Source of the DNA: JAPOXR01 sp963662395 | Lineage (GTDB): Bacteria; Pseudomonadota; Alphaproteobacteria; Rhodobacterales; Rhodobacteraceae | Reading direction: 5' to 3' | Assembly (NCBI GenBank): GCA_963662395.1 | Contig: OY759511.1 | Location: 868,001 to 932,000, forward strand | DNA length: 64,000 nt | Shown: piece after piece, positions 18,478-27,992 of the stretch | Layout of the letters: each line of letters opens with the position of its first letter | Numbering within the stretch: position 1 is the stretch's first letter | Program-made: the position numbers and the translations under genes | Notes under the pieces: generated by a model | What the model was told of the DNA's origin: nothing | Databases searched by the model: none | What the model saw: only the letters and a program-made list of their open reading frames with translations

Positions 18478-19194
18478 TCAGATGGCCGGCGCCTGCGGGC
18501 TGCCGGCTGGTGACTGGAGTGTTGATCCGGCACCATCTGCGGACAATTCCCACTCGCGCCAGATGGATTGTCCGTCCAACCGCTTCCGAAGCTGGCCGCG
18601 GACATCATTCCACCGCAACCTGATCGAATTGGTCACGATCTCGCGGTCGAGTTCCCGAAACTCTTCGGATACCGGCGACGATTCGGCCAGCGCCACCGGG
18701 CTGAGCGAGAATGCGCCGGCGCCGATTGCCGCATTCGCCCAGATCGTCCGCTCGCTTCGCCGGACGAATTCCGCAATGACATCCTCGATCATCGCTTCCG
18801 CAAACTCGCCGGCGAAGGTGGCCCGAACACTGCGCTCATGGCAGTGCCGCGCCAGCCCGGCCACTGCCCCGGCTGGCCGGCCCTGGCCGGCAATCGCCAC
18901 CGCGTGGACCGCCAGATCCGACAGGCAGGCGGCATAGATTTCCCACTTTGCCTTCTCGATCGAGGGCAGGAACTCGTCATCCTTGAAGATCTTGACATAT
19001 TCCCGGCCCATCCTGGTCTTGAGGTAGCCGAACAGCGAGGTCTGTGCGACATAGGCCGACCTGGTCGAGACGAATTCGACAAACCTGTCGATATCGGCAA
19101 TCGGCCCCCGGTCAAAGCGAAACCGCAGGACGCCGCGCAATGTCGATACGACCTGGTGCACCCTCTGGCGCAGAATTGACTCTTCCAACACCAT
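18478..19194 (-). CDS. Hypothetical helical protein, divergent from symporter operon
   Basis: The 238-residue frame starts MVLEESILRQRVHQVVSTLR at an ATG with GGAAG upstream. It is largely helical and soluble, with an aromatic/basic segment LFGYLKTRMGREYVKIFKDD and helices rich in alanine (AEFAEAMIEDVIAEFVRRSE). I do not recognise the family. It lies 139 bases from the divergent DUF4212/symporter operon and 19 bases before the phosphoesterase gene, so it may be the first gene of the minus-strand unit or linked to control of the symporter. Confidence 0.65.
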   Translation of the reverse strand: MVLEESILRQRVHQVVSTLRGVLRFRFDRGPIADIDRFVEFVSTRSAYVAQTSLFGYLKTRMGREYVKIFKDDEFLPSIEKAKWEIYAACLSDLAVHAVAIAGQGRPAGAVAGLARHCHERSVRATFAGEFAEAMIEDVIAEFVRRSERTIWANAAIGAGAFSLSPVALAESSPVSEEFRELDREIVTNSIRLRWNDVRGQLRKRLDGQSIWREWELSADGAGSTLQSPAGSPQAPAI

Positions 19195-19333
19195 TCGTCT
19201 TCCATGACAGTACTGCGTGACCGGGATCGCGCAGGAAATCCCCCTATATTTGGAACCCCGGGTTTTGCAATGGCCGAGGAAAGGGTGTAAGTTTCCCGTA
19301 CGACGATTTTGTCAACTTCACATGGAGTCATTC

Positions 19334-19594
19334 ATGCCTGTTACATCTGATAATCGGGCCGAACACTGGAGGAAGACCCGCAACCTCACGATCGTCGTGC
19401 TGGTTCTGTGGGTGATCTTTTCCTTCGTTGTTCACTGGTTCGCAAAGGGGTTGAACGGTGGGTCATTCCTCGGGTTTCCGCTTGGATACTACTTCGCCGT
19501 TCAGGGATCTCTCGCAATCTTCGTCATCCTGATCTTTAGCCAGAACTGGCTTCAGGACAAGATTGATGACGAAGCCGGCCTTGGTGAAGGATAA
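19334..19594 (+). CDS. DUF4212 small subunit of sodium/substrate symporter
   Basis: The 86-residue protein has two membrane helices (LTIVVLVLWVIFSFVVHWFA and YYFAVQGSLAIFVILIFS) preceded by EHWRKTRNL. This matches DUF4212, the small subunit always found before the large VC_2705-type sodium:solute symporter. GGAG at 19324-19327 sets the ATG at 19334. It ends 11 bases before the large subunit, so both are surely co-transcribed. Confidence 0.9.
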   Translation: MPVTSDNRAEHWRKTRNLTIVVLVLWVIFSFVVHWFAKGLNGGSFLGFPLGYYFAVQGSLAIFVILIFSQNWLQDKIDDEAGLGEG

Positions 19595-19605
19595 GGGGGG
19601 AAATC

Positions 19606-21432
19606 ATGGCCAACTGGACTAAAGAGGACTTCCTCGGCAATCTGCCGAAAGTGTACGGCCTGTACACCGGCGGGTTCATCGCATTCATCATTCTCATGGC
19701 AATCCTCGAGCAGCTCGGGGTGCAGGCTTCGACCATCGGAATCCTGTTCGTGGCCTTTACCGTCGTGATCTACGCGGTGATCGGGTTCCTGTCGCGAACG
19801 ATGCAGGTCGATGCCTATTACGTCGCCGGACGCGAGGTGCCGCCCGTGTTCAACGGGATGGCGACCGCAGCCGACTGGATGTCGGGTGCATCCTTCGTTG
19901 CCCTTGCCGGCGGGATCTATTTCGGCGGTCATGGCTATCTGGCATTCGTTGTCGGCTGGACCGGCGGCTACGTGCTCGTCAACGCCCTGATGGCTCCATA
20001 TCTGCGCAAGTTCGGCTGCTACACGGTGCCCGATTTCATCGGAACCCGTTACGGCGGCAATCTTGCCAGGTTCGTCGCCACGGTTGTGCTGGTGGTGGCG
20101 TCCTTTACCTATGTGACGGCACAGATCAACGCCACCGGAACGATTGCATCACGGGCGCTGCTGATTCCATTCGAGGTTGGCGTCTGGTTCGGATTGCTGG
20201 GAATATTGCTGTGCTCGATGCTCGGAGGCATGCGGGCGGTGACCTGGACACAAGTTGCCCAGTATATCGTTCTGATCATTGCCTATCTTGCGCCGGTCAT
20301 CTGGATGTCGAACGTCCAGGGCTTCGGCATCATACCGCATTTCAGCTATGGCGAGGCAGTGGCACGGATCGGCGAGCTTGAAAGCCTGTTCGGCGTCGGA
20401 GCCGCAGCCGGTGGTGACGCACCATTCGCCGGCGTCAGGGTCCTGACCACGCTGCACAATGACCCGGGAACCGGGATGTCGAGCTGGAAGTTCGTCACCC
20501 TGGCGTTCTGCATGATGGCCGGAACGGCGTCGCTACCGCATATCCTGATGAGGTATTTTACCACCCCGTCAGTGCGCGCCGCCCGGAAATCGGTGTCCTG
20601 GTCGCTGCTGTTCATCTTCCTGCTCTACTTCACGGCGCCAGCCCTGGCGACGCTGACGAAGCTGCAGGTGCTTGATCCGGAACTGGCGACCGGCATTATC
20701 GGCAAATCGGTTGAAGAGGTCATGGCGCTTGACTGGATCCAGAACTGGACCGCGGTGAAGTTCCTCGCCATCAGCGACTTCAATGGCGATGGCCTGCTCC
20801 AGATCAACGAGTTCTTCATGCGGCCGGATATCGTGGTGCTGGCAACGCCGGAGATTGCAGGTCTGCCCTACGTGATTTCCGGGCTGGTTGCAGCTGGCGG
20901 AATGGCGGCGGCGATGTCGACCGCCGACGGTCTGCTGCTGGCAATCGCAAACGCGCTGAGCCATGATCTCTACTACAAGATCATCGATCCGAAAGCCGAC
21001 ACCAGGACCCGCCTGATCGTGGCCCGTGTCCTGCTGATAGCGATCGGTGCGCTGGCTGCCTTTGTTGCCAGTTTCCGGCTTACCGGCATCCTCGGGGCGG
21101 TGGCCTGGGCGTTCGACTTTGCGGCGTCCGGACTGTTCTTCCCGCTGGTTCTGGGCGTGTGGTGGAAACGGGCCAATCGCGCCGGTGCAATCTGGGGAAT
21201 GATTCTCGGATTCGCTTCCGGCTCGGCCTATCTCTACATGGTCAGGTTTGCCGGCATGGATCCATGGCTTGGCATCGACCATCTGCGATTTGCCATCATC
21301 GGCATGCCGGTCAGCCTGATCGCCATGGTCGTGGTCAGCCTGGCCACCGAGGAGCCTGACGCCGAGACCCAGGAAATGGTTGACGCGATCAGGGATCCGT
21401 CGGGCAAGGCGATCCTGGACCGCGAGCACTGA
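19606..21432 (+). CDS. Sodium:solute symporter large subunit (ActP-like, SSS family)
   Basis: The 608-residue protein has about 13 membrane helices and SSS-family sequences, including YYVAGREVPPVFNGMATAAD, MSGASFVALAGGIYFGGHGY and PYVISGLVAAGGMAAAMSTADG. Partnering with a DUF4212 protein places it in the VC_2705 group, usually linked to uptake of acetate or other short organic acids. An extra soluble insert with an EF-hand-like stretch SDFNGDGLLQINEFF (about residues 392-406) lies between two helices; acidic residues there could bind calcium. A terminator-like hairpin follows at 21454. Confidence 0.9.
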   Translation: MANWTKEDFLGNLPKVYGLYTGGFIAFIILMAILEQLGVQASTIGILFVAFTVVIYAVIGFLSRTMQVDAYYVAGREVPPVFNGMATAADWMSGASFVALAGGIYFGGHGYLAFVVGWTGGYVLVNALMAPYLRKFGCYTVPDFIGTRYGGNLARFVATVVLVVASFTYVTAQINATGTIASRALLIPFEVGVWFGLLGILLCSMLGGMRAVTWTQVAQYIVLIIAYLAPVIWMSNVQGFGIIPHFSYGEAVARIGELESLFGVGAAAGGDAPFAGVRVLTTLHNDPGTGMSSWKFVTLAFCMMAGTASLPHILMRYFTTPSVRAARKSVSWSLLFIFLLYFTAPALATLTKLQVLDPELATGIIGKSVEEVMALDWIQNWTAVKFLAISDFNGDGLLQINEFFMRPDIVVLATPEIAGLPYVISGLVAAGGMAAAMSTADGLLLAIANALSHDLYYKIIDPKADTRTRLIVARVLLIAIGALAAFVASFRLTGILGAVAWAFDFAASGLFFPLVLGVWWKRANRAGAIWGMILGFASGSAYLYMVRFAGMDPWLGIDHLRFAIIGMPVSLIAMVVVSLATEEPDAETQEMVDAIRDPSGKAILDREH

Positions 21433-21453
21433 CTCGAAAGACAAAAGACGTTC

Positions 21454-21476
21454 AGGGGCGGGTCATTCCCGCCCCT
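21454..21476 (+). terminator. Terminator-like hairpin after symporter gene
   Basis: AGGGGCGGG (21454-21462), loop TCATT, CCCGCCCCT (21468-21476) form a perfect 9-bp stem, followed by GTTGTTT. The moderately T-rich tail and position 22 bases after the symporter stop make an intrinsic terminator likely. Confidence 0.75.
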
Positions 21477-21498
21477 GTTGTTTCGGGAGGGCAACCGG

Positions 21499-21849
21499 AT
21501 GGAACCAGTCCTGGCATTTTCCTGGTGGATCCTGCTGATCGACTACATCCTGGGCATGGCGATGTGGACGCTGATCGGGCGCGTTGCCATGAATTTCTTT
21601 CTCCCGCTGGACAGCGACTTCTTCTTCATGAAGGCATTCGTGAAGCTGACCAATCCGATCCTCAAATTCTTTGCGCCGGTGACGCCGGGATTCCTGGCCG
21701 AACCGCTGGTTCCGTTGTTCGTGGCCTGGTTCTTCTTCATGATCAGGTTCTACCTGATGCCCTGGCTGCTCGGATATTCGGTCATGGGGATGCTGTCCTT
21801 TCCCCTGGAAAGTGAAATCGCAACCTCCCTCTACCAGCTGTTCGGCTAA
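21499..21849 (+). CDS. Small integral membrane protein
   Basis: The 116-residue protein starts at an ATG with GGGAGGG about eight bases upstream. It shows three hydrophobic segments: FSWWILLIDYILGMAMWTLI, PLVPLFVAWFFFMIRFYLMP and LGYSVMGMLSF. The arrangement is reminiscent of YggT-like proteins, but I cannot assign a family with certainty. It sits directly downstream of the symporter and may serve it, although the hairpin at 21454 separates them. Confidence 0.7.
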   Translation: MEPVLAFSWWILLIDYILGMAMWTLIGRVAMNFFLPLDSDFFFMKAFVKLTNPILKFFAPVTPGFLAEPLVPLFVAWFFFMIRFYLMPWLLGYSVMGMLSFPLESEIATSLYQLFG

Positions 21850-22308
21850 GAAAGTCGGGCGTGCTGGCCCGGGTCGGCCGGACGGTCCGAGGACAAGGCC
21901 AAGGTGTCTTTCGGTGGGTCTGCGCCCACAGGTGACCGGGCAACGGCATTTCCTCAACGATTCGTCCCCATTTCCTCATGCCTGCATGGCTGTCCCGGGG
22001 CCAATTCGCCCCTGCAGGTCCGGCCCGGTCCGTGATCACGTGGCCTGTCGTCGGCCGCGGCTTCCATTTTCCGGCAGGTTTTCTCGAGACACACGGGAAT
22101 GTGCGTCCCGGCTGCGGCCTCGCCCTTCGGCATGGCGCGGAACCGCCGATCCGGCACCGGGCGGCAGGAATGCAGCTCCTGCCGGCTTCCGGGCAGAAGG
22201 CGGTGCGCCATCGACAGCGCCTTCGATGCCAGGTTGACGGTCCGGCACCGGCGGCCTTTCAACCGGACACGGCCGGCTCGACGTTTCCGGCTGCGTATGC
22301 CCGTTTCC
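21850..22308. other. GC-rich stretch before transposase relic, no gene recognised
   Basis: About 460 bases with open frames on both strands but nothing I recognise. The left boundary of the transposable element must lie here, but I could not find a terminal inverted repeat matching the right end near 24587. Confidence 0.4.
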
Positions 22309-24587
22309 ATGAGAATCGGTCTCCGACACTACGCCCCCGAGACGGCCCTCTGGCTGAAGGCGACGCCTGGATCCGGGGATTGCACCCGGACTTCCCCGGC
22401 GCGGGAGCCTTGCGAGCGCGAGGACTGGCGGAACGCGAAGGGCGAGCCGTGCCTCGCCTCGGCCCGGGCCGCCCTGCCGAAGCTTTCCCCGGCCCTCGGC
22501 CTGCCTCTGCCGGAGGCCCGGCCGATGGGTTCGATCAGCGCGGAATAGCCGGTCCCGTCCGCCGACTTCCCGGATTTGCATCCGTCATGCGCGCTCGCCG
22601 ACATCGGCAGGCTCGACGTGTCTCCGGTCACCGATGCGCAGAAGGGCCTGGCGCGCCCGATGATGGCCACGCACCATCCCGGGGGCGACGCCGCCGGTCC
22701 CGGCGGGCGCATCCGCTACCGGATCCGGTCGTCCGGGCGCGGCATCCCCGGCGGCTTCACCGTCGGCGCCGCCTCCCGGCACCACAAGGGGCGCGGCCTC
22801 CACATCGGCTGGTCGCAGGCGGCGCCGGACGCGAATATCGGGCGCGTGATCGACAATGACAGGTTCCTTCTGCTTCCGGGCGTCCGCGTCCGCGGGCTTG
22901 CCTCGCTCGCGCTTTTTCTGCTCGCCGGCCGCGTTGCCGGCGACCGGGAGGCGCGCTGCGGTGTCCGCCCGTGCCTGGCCTGCAGCCAAGTGGGCCCGGA
23001 GTACACGGGGTTCAGCTACCGCATGGCGGGCCGGACGTGCTGCTCGGAGCCGGAGGCGGGCAAGGGGAAGCGGCTCCGGGTGTACGTGACGCCGCTTTCG
23101 GCGGGATGGCGGGAGGCTCCCGGGCGCGAGCCGCAGCGGGTGATCGGCGGCGGGCCGCCTCTCGTGGCAGGGGAGGATCCGACATGGGCGCAGACGGAGT
23201 ACGGACGCAGCAGGCACGGCGACCTGCGCGTCCGCGATCGTCTGGTGACGATGGGCGAGGCGTGGTGCGCGCCCCGGCGCGTCGCTGCCCGTGATCTTCC
23301 CCGGCGAGGCGGAGCAGCGGGCGGCCTGCAGGTTCCTGTCCGACCCGGGGATCGGCGTGCAGGATATCCCTGATCCCCACCAGGAGGCGATGGCCGGGCC
23401 GGCCCGTCATGCTCGCGGTGCAGGACACGACGATGCTGAACCATGGCGGGCTGGCGGCGACGGAGGGCCTTGCCCTCATCGGCGGCGGCGGGTCCGGCAG
23501 CAACGGGATCGCGGCCCGTTTCGGAGTTGCGTTCAGCGAGGGCGGCTGCGCGCTGGGGGTCTTCCATCTCGATGCCGGCTTCCGTGCCGGCGGCAGGGGG
23601 AAAGCGGTGGAAGGCGAGGAAAGCGGACGCTGGCCGGATGCTTTCGGCAAGGCGGCCGAACTGGCGGCCGCCTGCCCGCACACCCGCGTGGTGAACCTCT
23701 GCGACCGCGAGGGCGACGCGTGGGCGCTGCTGTCGGAAGGCGTCGCCGCCGCCGGGACGCCTGGCGGCAGCGGCCTGCTGGTCCGCGCCAGCCGCTCGAG
23801 CAGGCGGCGGGCCTTCACGGCGGATGGCGGGGCGGAAGACCTGTTCGAACACACGGCCGCGCTTGACGTCGTGGCCGCGAAGACGATCGACATCGAGGCC
23901 TGCGGCGGCCCCCGGAAGCGCAAGGCGCGCATCGGCGTGAAGCCCGGGCTGCGGGCCGGCCTCGTCGATCCCGTCCCGCCGGCGGACCTGCCGAAGGGCA
24001 CGGCCCCGCTGCGCATGCTTGCCGTGCGCGTGCCGGAGAGGAGGCCGCCTGCAGGCAAGGAGCCGGCCGGCCGGCTGCTCCTGGCCACCGAGGGCGAACC
24101 CACGGCGCAGAACGCGCTGCGCATCGCCGGGCGGCACGAGAGAAGGTGGCTGATCGAGGAGTGGTTCGCGGCCCTGAAGACCGGCACGCGGATCAGGGAC
24201 CGCAGGCTCGATGCCGCCGACGACCTGCGCCGGTGCCTGGCCATGGGCGCCATGACCGCCTGCACCGTCATGTCCGTCGGCCGCCTGGCGCCGAGCGCGC
24301 CGGAGACGCCGGCGCGGACGGTTGTCCACCTCGACGGGATCCATGTCCTCGCCGTGCACATGGCGAAGCCGAACCACCGAAGGCAGCGCGGCCCGCCCGA
24401 CCCGGACCAGACGGTCGCCGACTTCGCCGTCAAAACCGCGCGCCTCGCCGGCTTCATCCCGTCGAAGCGCCAGCCAATGCCGGGAACGCACAAACTTTGG
24501 GAAGGCTATCTCATATTGTCGCTCTTCGTCGAACATCACCGAGCCATGCGCGACTACGCCAACGTCGAGTCAACAGTGTACCATTGA
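22309..24587 (+). pseudogene. Broken transposase: DUF4338 domain fused to Tn5/IS4-type transposase
   Basis: Read in pieces, this is one gene. The first frame gives a DUF4338 start (EDWRNAKGEPCLASARAALP), stops at TAG 22546-22548, then resumes in the same frame with the DUF4338 core (LDVSPVTDAQKGLARPMMA, DNDRFLLLPGVRVRGLASL). A frame change near 23270-23300 leads to GEAEQRAACRFLSDPGI, and another near 23400-23410 to the catalytic part. That part has the IS4/Tn5 acidic triad in AVQDTTMLNH, NLCDREGD and RWLIEEWFAALKTG. DUF4338 also occurs in DruA of the Druantia defence system, but here it belongs to a transposase. With one nonsense codon and two frameshifts the gene is not functional unless recoded. 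Confidence 0.82.
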
Positions 24588-24599
24588 AAGACCGGCGGC

Positions 24600-24850
24600 C
24601 CCCGCACATGGATGATCGGCGCCTTCAGGGTCAGGATGCCGAGTGCCTCCAGCTGCTCGGGAAGCCCGAGGCCGGCCGGGACGCGGCAGTCGCCCTCCGG
24701 CGTGTTGCGGTCGAGGTGCCCGCGGATGGTCCTTGCGAGCTCGCCCCGGCTGTCATCGGGAAACATCTCGATGGTCTGCCGGACCTCGTCAGGCCGGCGC
24801 CGGGTGAGGCGGCGGCCCGGGAAGGTGGTGGAGCCGAGCGCGGTGATTCG
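24600..24850 (-). pseudogene. N-terminal fragment of a second DUF4338 transposase gene
   Basis: On the minus strand, one frame reads STTFPGRRLTRRRPDEVRQT, then SRGELARTIRGHLDRNTPEG and LPEQLEALGILTLKA. This matches the typical beginning of DUF4338 proteins (an F-x-G-R start, then a helix-turn-helix-like region in the form SR-x-ELA...L...TP-x-G...LEALG). It breaks off at about 24605, 18 bases from the stop codon of the transposase on the other strand. The rest is missing, so it was cut by insertion or deletion involving the neighbouring element. Confidence 0.6.
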
Positions 24851-25571
24851 CGGGTCCGCGGCAGCAGCCTCCCGACCGGACGGTCCGGCACGAGGATGGC
24901 ATGCCATGGCGAGAAGGCCGCGACAGCCCCGGAAGCCGAAAGAATGCCGATGACGGGAGGCGCCCGTGGAATCGGCGAGGTGCGTCACCACGCAGGACGG
25001 AAGGACATTGTCCTGCGCCTGATGAAAGGCCGTCGGGTGACCGGGAACCGCCGAACCGAACCGACAGTGCTGGCGGAATTGGCGAGATGCGATCCCGGAA
25101 TTGATCAGCCTTGATTCGGAAAGGGTGCCAGACCGGATTCGTCGGGATGTGCCGGTCGAGGTGCCGGCAACCCTGTCGTGATGGAGCCGGTCGGTGGCGA
25201 CCGGCAACACCATTCCGGTCGTCGTCAGCAAATTTGCTGCGCGCGTGGCCTCCGCTCAACACCGATGCAGTCTCGGGCATCAAGGAGATCAGAACGGGAC
25301 ATGAAGTGATCGTGAAATGGAAAACACCGCCCATCAGGGAGAAATCACTCCCGGGAAGACGGTCGGACAGGCAACGAAAAAGGACCCGTCACTGCACGAC
25401 CGAACGGCTGCCTTCATCAGCGGTTTTCCTGCACCTTGGCGCCCCGGAATCTGGCCTTTCGTTGCCCGGACGGGTACAATTGGCTGAATGGGGGCGGCGT
25501 CGGCGCGGAAGGCCGGGAAAGACGTCCGTCGGGTGGTTCCCGGTGCCATCCCTGCAAGGGGACGAGGAGCG
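24851..25571. other. Stretch without recognised gene
   Basis: About 720 bases between the DUF4338 fragment and the nucleotidyltransferase pseudogene. Frames on both strands lack recognisable domains. One short plus-strand frame (24951-25112) contains RKDIVLRLMKGRRV, which faintly resembles the helix-turn-helix of IS3-type OrfA proteins; too short to call. Confidence 0.4.
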
Positions 25572-26264
25572 ATGACCATGATCTTCCGCACTGACATTCT
25601 GCCCCGTCCGCAGAGGCGGATATGGAAGGTTCTGGACGGCACGCCGTCGGGTCTTATCCTGTATGGAGGCACGGTGCTGGCATTGAGGCTCGGCCACCGG
25701 TAATCCCTGGACTTCGATTTCTTCTCCGACGAACCCTTTGACTCTGCAATGCTGTACGCAATGATTCCCTATCTTGAAGGAGCCACGACAACCCGAAACG
25801 CCACGAACACCTTGACATGCGTTCTTGACCTGGGAGGGCAGGTGAAGGTCTCCTTCTTCGGAGGTCTCGGCATGCGCAGCGTTCGGGAACCGGACAGGGC
25901 GGAAGGCCCCGGGGTCCTGATCGCGTCATTACTGGACATCGCGGCGATCAAGGTGCTTGCGGTCCAGCAACGCGCCTGCGCGAGGGATTACGTTGACATT
26001 GACGCGTTGCTGCAATCCGGCATTTCGCTGCCGGAGACCGTTGGCGCGGCATGGGCGGTTTTCGGCTCCAGCTTCAATCCGGTCCTGACCCTGAAGGCGC
26101 TCGCGTTCTACGAGGAAGGCGACCTCTGCAGAGTTCCGCAGTCTGTCCAGGAAAATCTTCGCAGGGCCGTGAAGGCGGTAAGCCTGGACGACATTCCCGA
26201 ATTCCGCCCGCGTGAATCCCATTGTCCCGCCATTGCCGAAGACGGTTTTCGACATGGGTGCTGA
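25572..26264 (+). pseudogene. AbiEii/AbiGii-type nucleotidyltransferase, interrupted by a stop codon
   Basis: The frame starts MTMIFRTDILPRPQRRIWKV after GAGGAG. It reaches the nucleotidyltransferase motif LYGGTVLALRLGHR, is stopped by TAA at 25701-25703, and continues in the same frame with SLDFDFFSDEPFDS. GG...DFDFFS is the metal-binding core of the AbiEii/AbiGii (DUF1814) family, which includes toxins that modify tRNA. The rest (LIASLLDIAAIKVLAVQQRA and ARDYVDIDALL) is intact to 26264, so only one nonsense change separates it from a 230-residue protein. The codon was probably CAA or GAA. A broken partner overlaps its end. Confidence 0.78.
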
Positions 26265-26271
26265 CCCGTCG

Positions 26272-26609
26272 ATGACTTCCCTGACCGATGTCGCCCGTCG
26301 CGTGGTCTGGTTCAAGCCCCGCGGGAGACACTCGAGGACGAGGTCCTTTTCGTGAACCAGGTCATGACCCACGGCCGTGCCGAGGACATCCTGGAGATGC
26401 GGCGCCACTTCGATGACGAGGCGCTGCGGAACGCCCTTCGCAACGCCCGTCCCGGGATCTGGGACGCCCGGTCATGGGCCTGGTGGCATGTCGTCCTGGA
26501 TCTCGAGCCCGTGCCACCCCTTCCGGTCCGCTTCCCTGAGGTGAACGAAGTCCTGCACGGGCATGGGGGGCCGCCGAGGGGCGCAGGGCCTCACACCAAT
26601 CAGACCTGA
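26272..26609 (+). pseudogene. Broken partner of the AbiEii-type nucleotidyltransferase
   Basis: One frame begins MTSLTDVARRVVWFKP at 26272 and then loses register. The next frame continues ETLEDEVLFVNQVMTHGRAE and DILEMRRHFDDEALRNALRN, ending near 26609. A single-base loss in the C/G run near 26318-26325 explains the change. Proteins of this kind (short, with W-F-x-P, then MTxxxxED and a W-x-x-W near the end, here WAWWHVVLDLEPVPP) are regularly encoded beside AbiEii-like nucleotidyltransferases and are probably the antitoxin or helper. Neither gene of the pair can now make a full protein. Confidence 0.65.
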
Positions 26610-26920
26610 ATCAGCGCGTCTTGTCCCACATCCCCCCGGGCGGGATTCCCCGGCAGACCGGCGACAATCCGGCACAGGGATTCTTTCCCGGTCGGCGCCA
26701 ATTTCCAGTAGCGCAAAGCCCCGTCCAGGATCACCCGTCCGACCAATTTCGCAGGCCTTGCGCTGCATTTGTCGGAAATGCCCGGCACCCGGGCAAAAGG
26801 GTGGCCCGAGAGACGCCCGGTCGCGCCGCGAACGACCAGTACAGCGACCATTCGAAACAGAACTGACCGCCGGGGAATGGGTTGGCCGCATGTAGTGGAA
26901 ACAGGCAAGGAGCGTGGAGT
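26610..26920. other. Intergenic stretch, nothing recognised
   Basis: About 310 bases between the broken partner gene and the end of the LacI regulator. No credible frame, repeat or hairpin was seen. Confidence 0.4.
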
Positions 26921-27946
26921 TCAGATGTTCTCCGACGTGTAGATCTCGAATCCCAGTGTCGTGGTCGGCACAACTCCCGTACCGTCAGCAACCTTGGCTC
27001 TGGTCAGCACATCGATGGCCTTGCGCGCAATGGCGTCCATCGGATGCGCAATGGCCAGGGTCAACGTGCCGTCGATGAGCCCCCTCCTCGTAGCCTCGAT
27101 GAGCTCGTATCCAACGCTCACGAAGTCTTTTGAAACATCTGCATCCTGCAACGCGCCGAGCGCGCCTGTAATGCCACCGCCCGACACGAACAGGCCGCAC
27201 ATGTCCGGGTGCTCGGACAAGAGCTGCTCGGTTATTTCGCGTGCCACCGCCGCGCTTTCATTGGTGGACTGTGGCTCCAGCAAGGTGAAGCTCTGGTTGT
27301 GCTCCCGAAAATAGGACCGAAAACCGCTTTCGTTCATGTCCTGGTTCCGATAGCGGTGGCTCCCGACAAGGACCCCGATCTTGCCGGGCCGCCAGCACAT
27401 CCTGTCGAACGCCCAAGCTGCCGTGCGCCCGACCTTCCAGTGGTCGAGACCGATATAGCCGACGTTTTCGCGAGCCGTCAGCGGAGTGATCAGGCCCGCG
27501 ACCGGCACACCCTCCTCAAACAACGAGTCGATCGCGTCGGAGACAAGCGGATGCTCTGCGGCCACCAGCGCCACCGAGTCACATTTCGAACCGATCGCCA
27601 GCAAGCGCTCCGCAACGTGGTTGGGCGACAGGTCGTTCATGAATTCGAGGGTCAGGTCGACATCGAACTCCATGCAGGTCTGCGCTGCCTCACGCAGGGC
27701 CGTGCCAAGATCGCTGTAGAAGGCACGATTCTCCTGCAGGAGCAAAATGCCGACCCGCCGAATCCGCCTTCGTGTCCGAAGCGAATGTCGAATCGCGCCA
27801 AGCCCGTAGAATCCGATCTCTTCTGCAACACGAAGTATTGACTGCTGCGTCGATCGCCTGACTTTTTCCGGATCGTTAATGACCCTGTTGACCGTTGAGA
27901 CCGACACGCCGGCGGCGGCGGCAAGATCCTTGATCGTAGGTTGCAT
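26921..27946 (-). CDS. LacI-family transcriptional regulator
   Basis: The 341-residue protein begins with a LacI helix-turn-helix, TIKDLAAAAGVSVSTVNRVI at about residues 4-23. Asparagine replaces the usual serine in the recognition-helix motif STVSRV. A periplasmic-binding-like effector domain follows (VGILLLQENRAFYSDLGTAL, GYIGLDHWKVGRTAAWAFDR). It is transcribed away from the hydroxylase/ABC transporter run, with 162 bases between the starts that contain an inverted repeat (27993-28029). This suggests control of that run and of itself by a sugar-like inducer. Confidence 0.92.
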   Translation of the reverse strand: MQPTIKDLAAAAGVSVSTVNRVINDPEKVRRSTQQSILRVAEEIGFYGLGAIRHSLRTRRRIRRVGILLLQENRAFYSDLGTALREAAQTCMEFDVDLTLEFMNDLSPNHVAERLLAIGSKCDSVALVAAEHPLVSDAIDSLFEEGVPVAGLITPLTARENVGYIGLDHWKVGRTAAWAFDRMCWRPGKIGVLVGSHRYRNQDMNESGFRSYFREHNQSFTLLEPQSTNESAAVAREITEQLLSEHPDMCGLFVSGGGITGALGALQDADVSKDFVSVGYELIEATRRGLIDGTLTLAIAHPMDAIARKAIDVLTRAKVADGTGVVPTTTLGFEIYTSENI

Positions 27947-27992
27947 CTGCCAACTCCACCTACTTCATTTCTGGTCATTCCGGCCAGAAGAA

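Noticed and set aside
22309..24850. A Druantia-type defence system because of the DUF4338 (DruA) domains
   Set aside because: The complete copy is fused to a Tn5/IS4 transposase, and no other Druantia genes (such as the large helicase DruE) are present.
24951..25112. A short plus-strand frame resembling an IS3 OrfA helix-turn-helix
   Set aside because: Only about 15 residues look similar, and no OrfB or inverted repeat is present.
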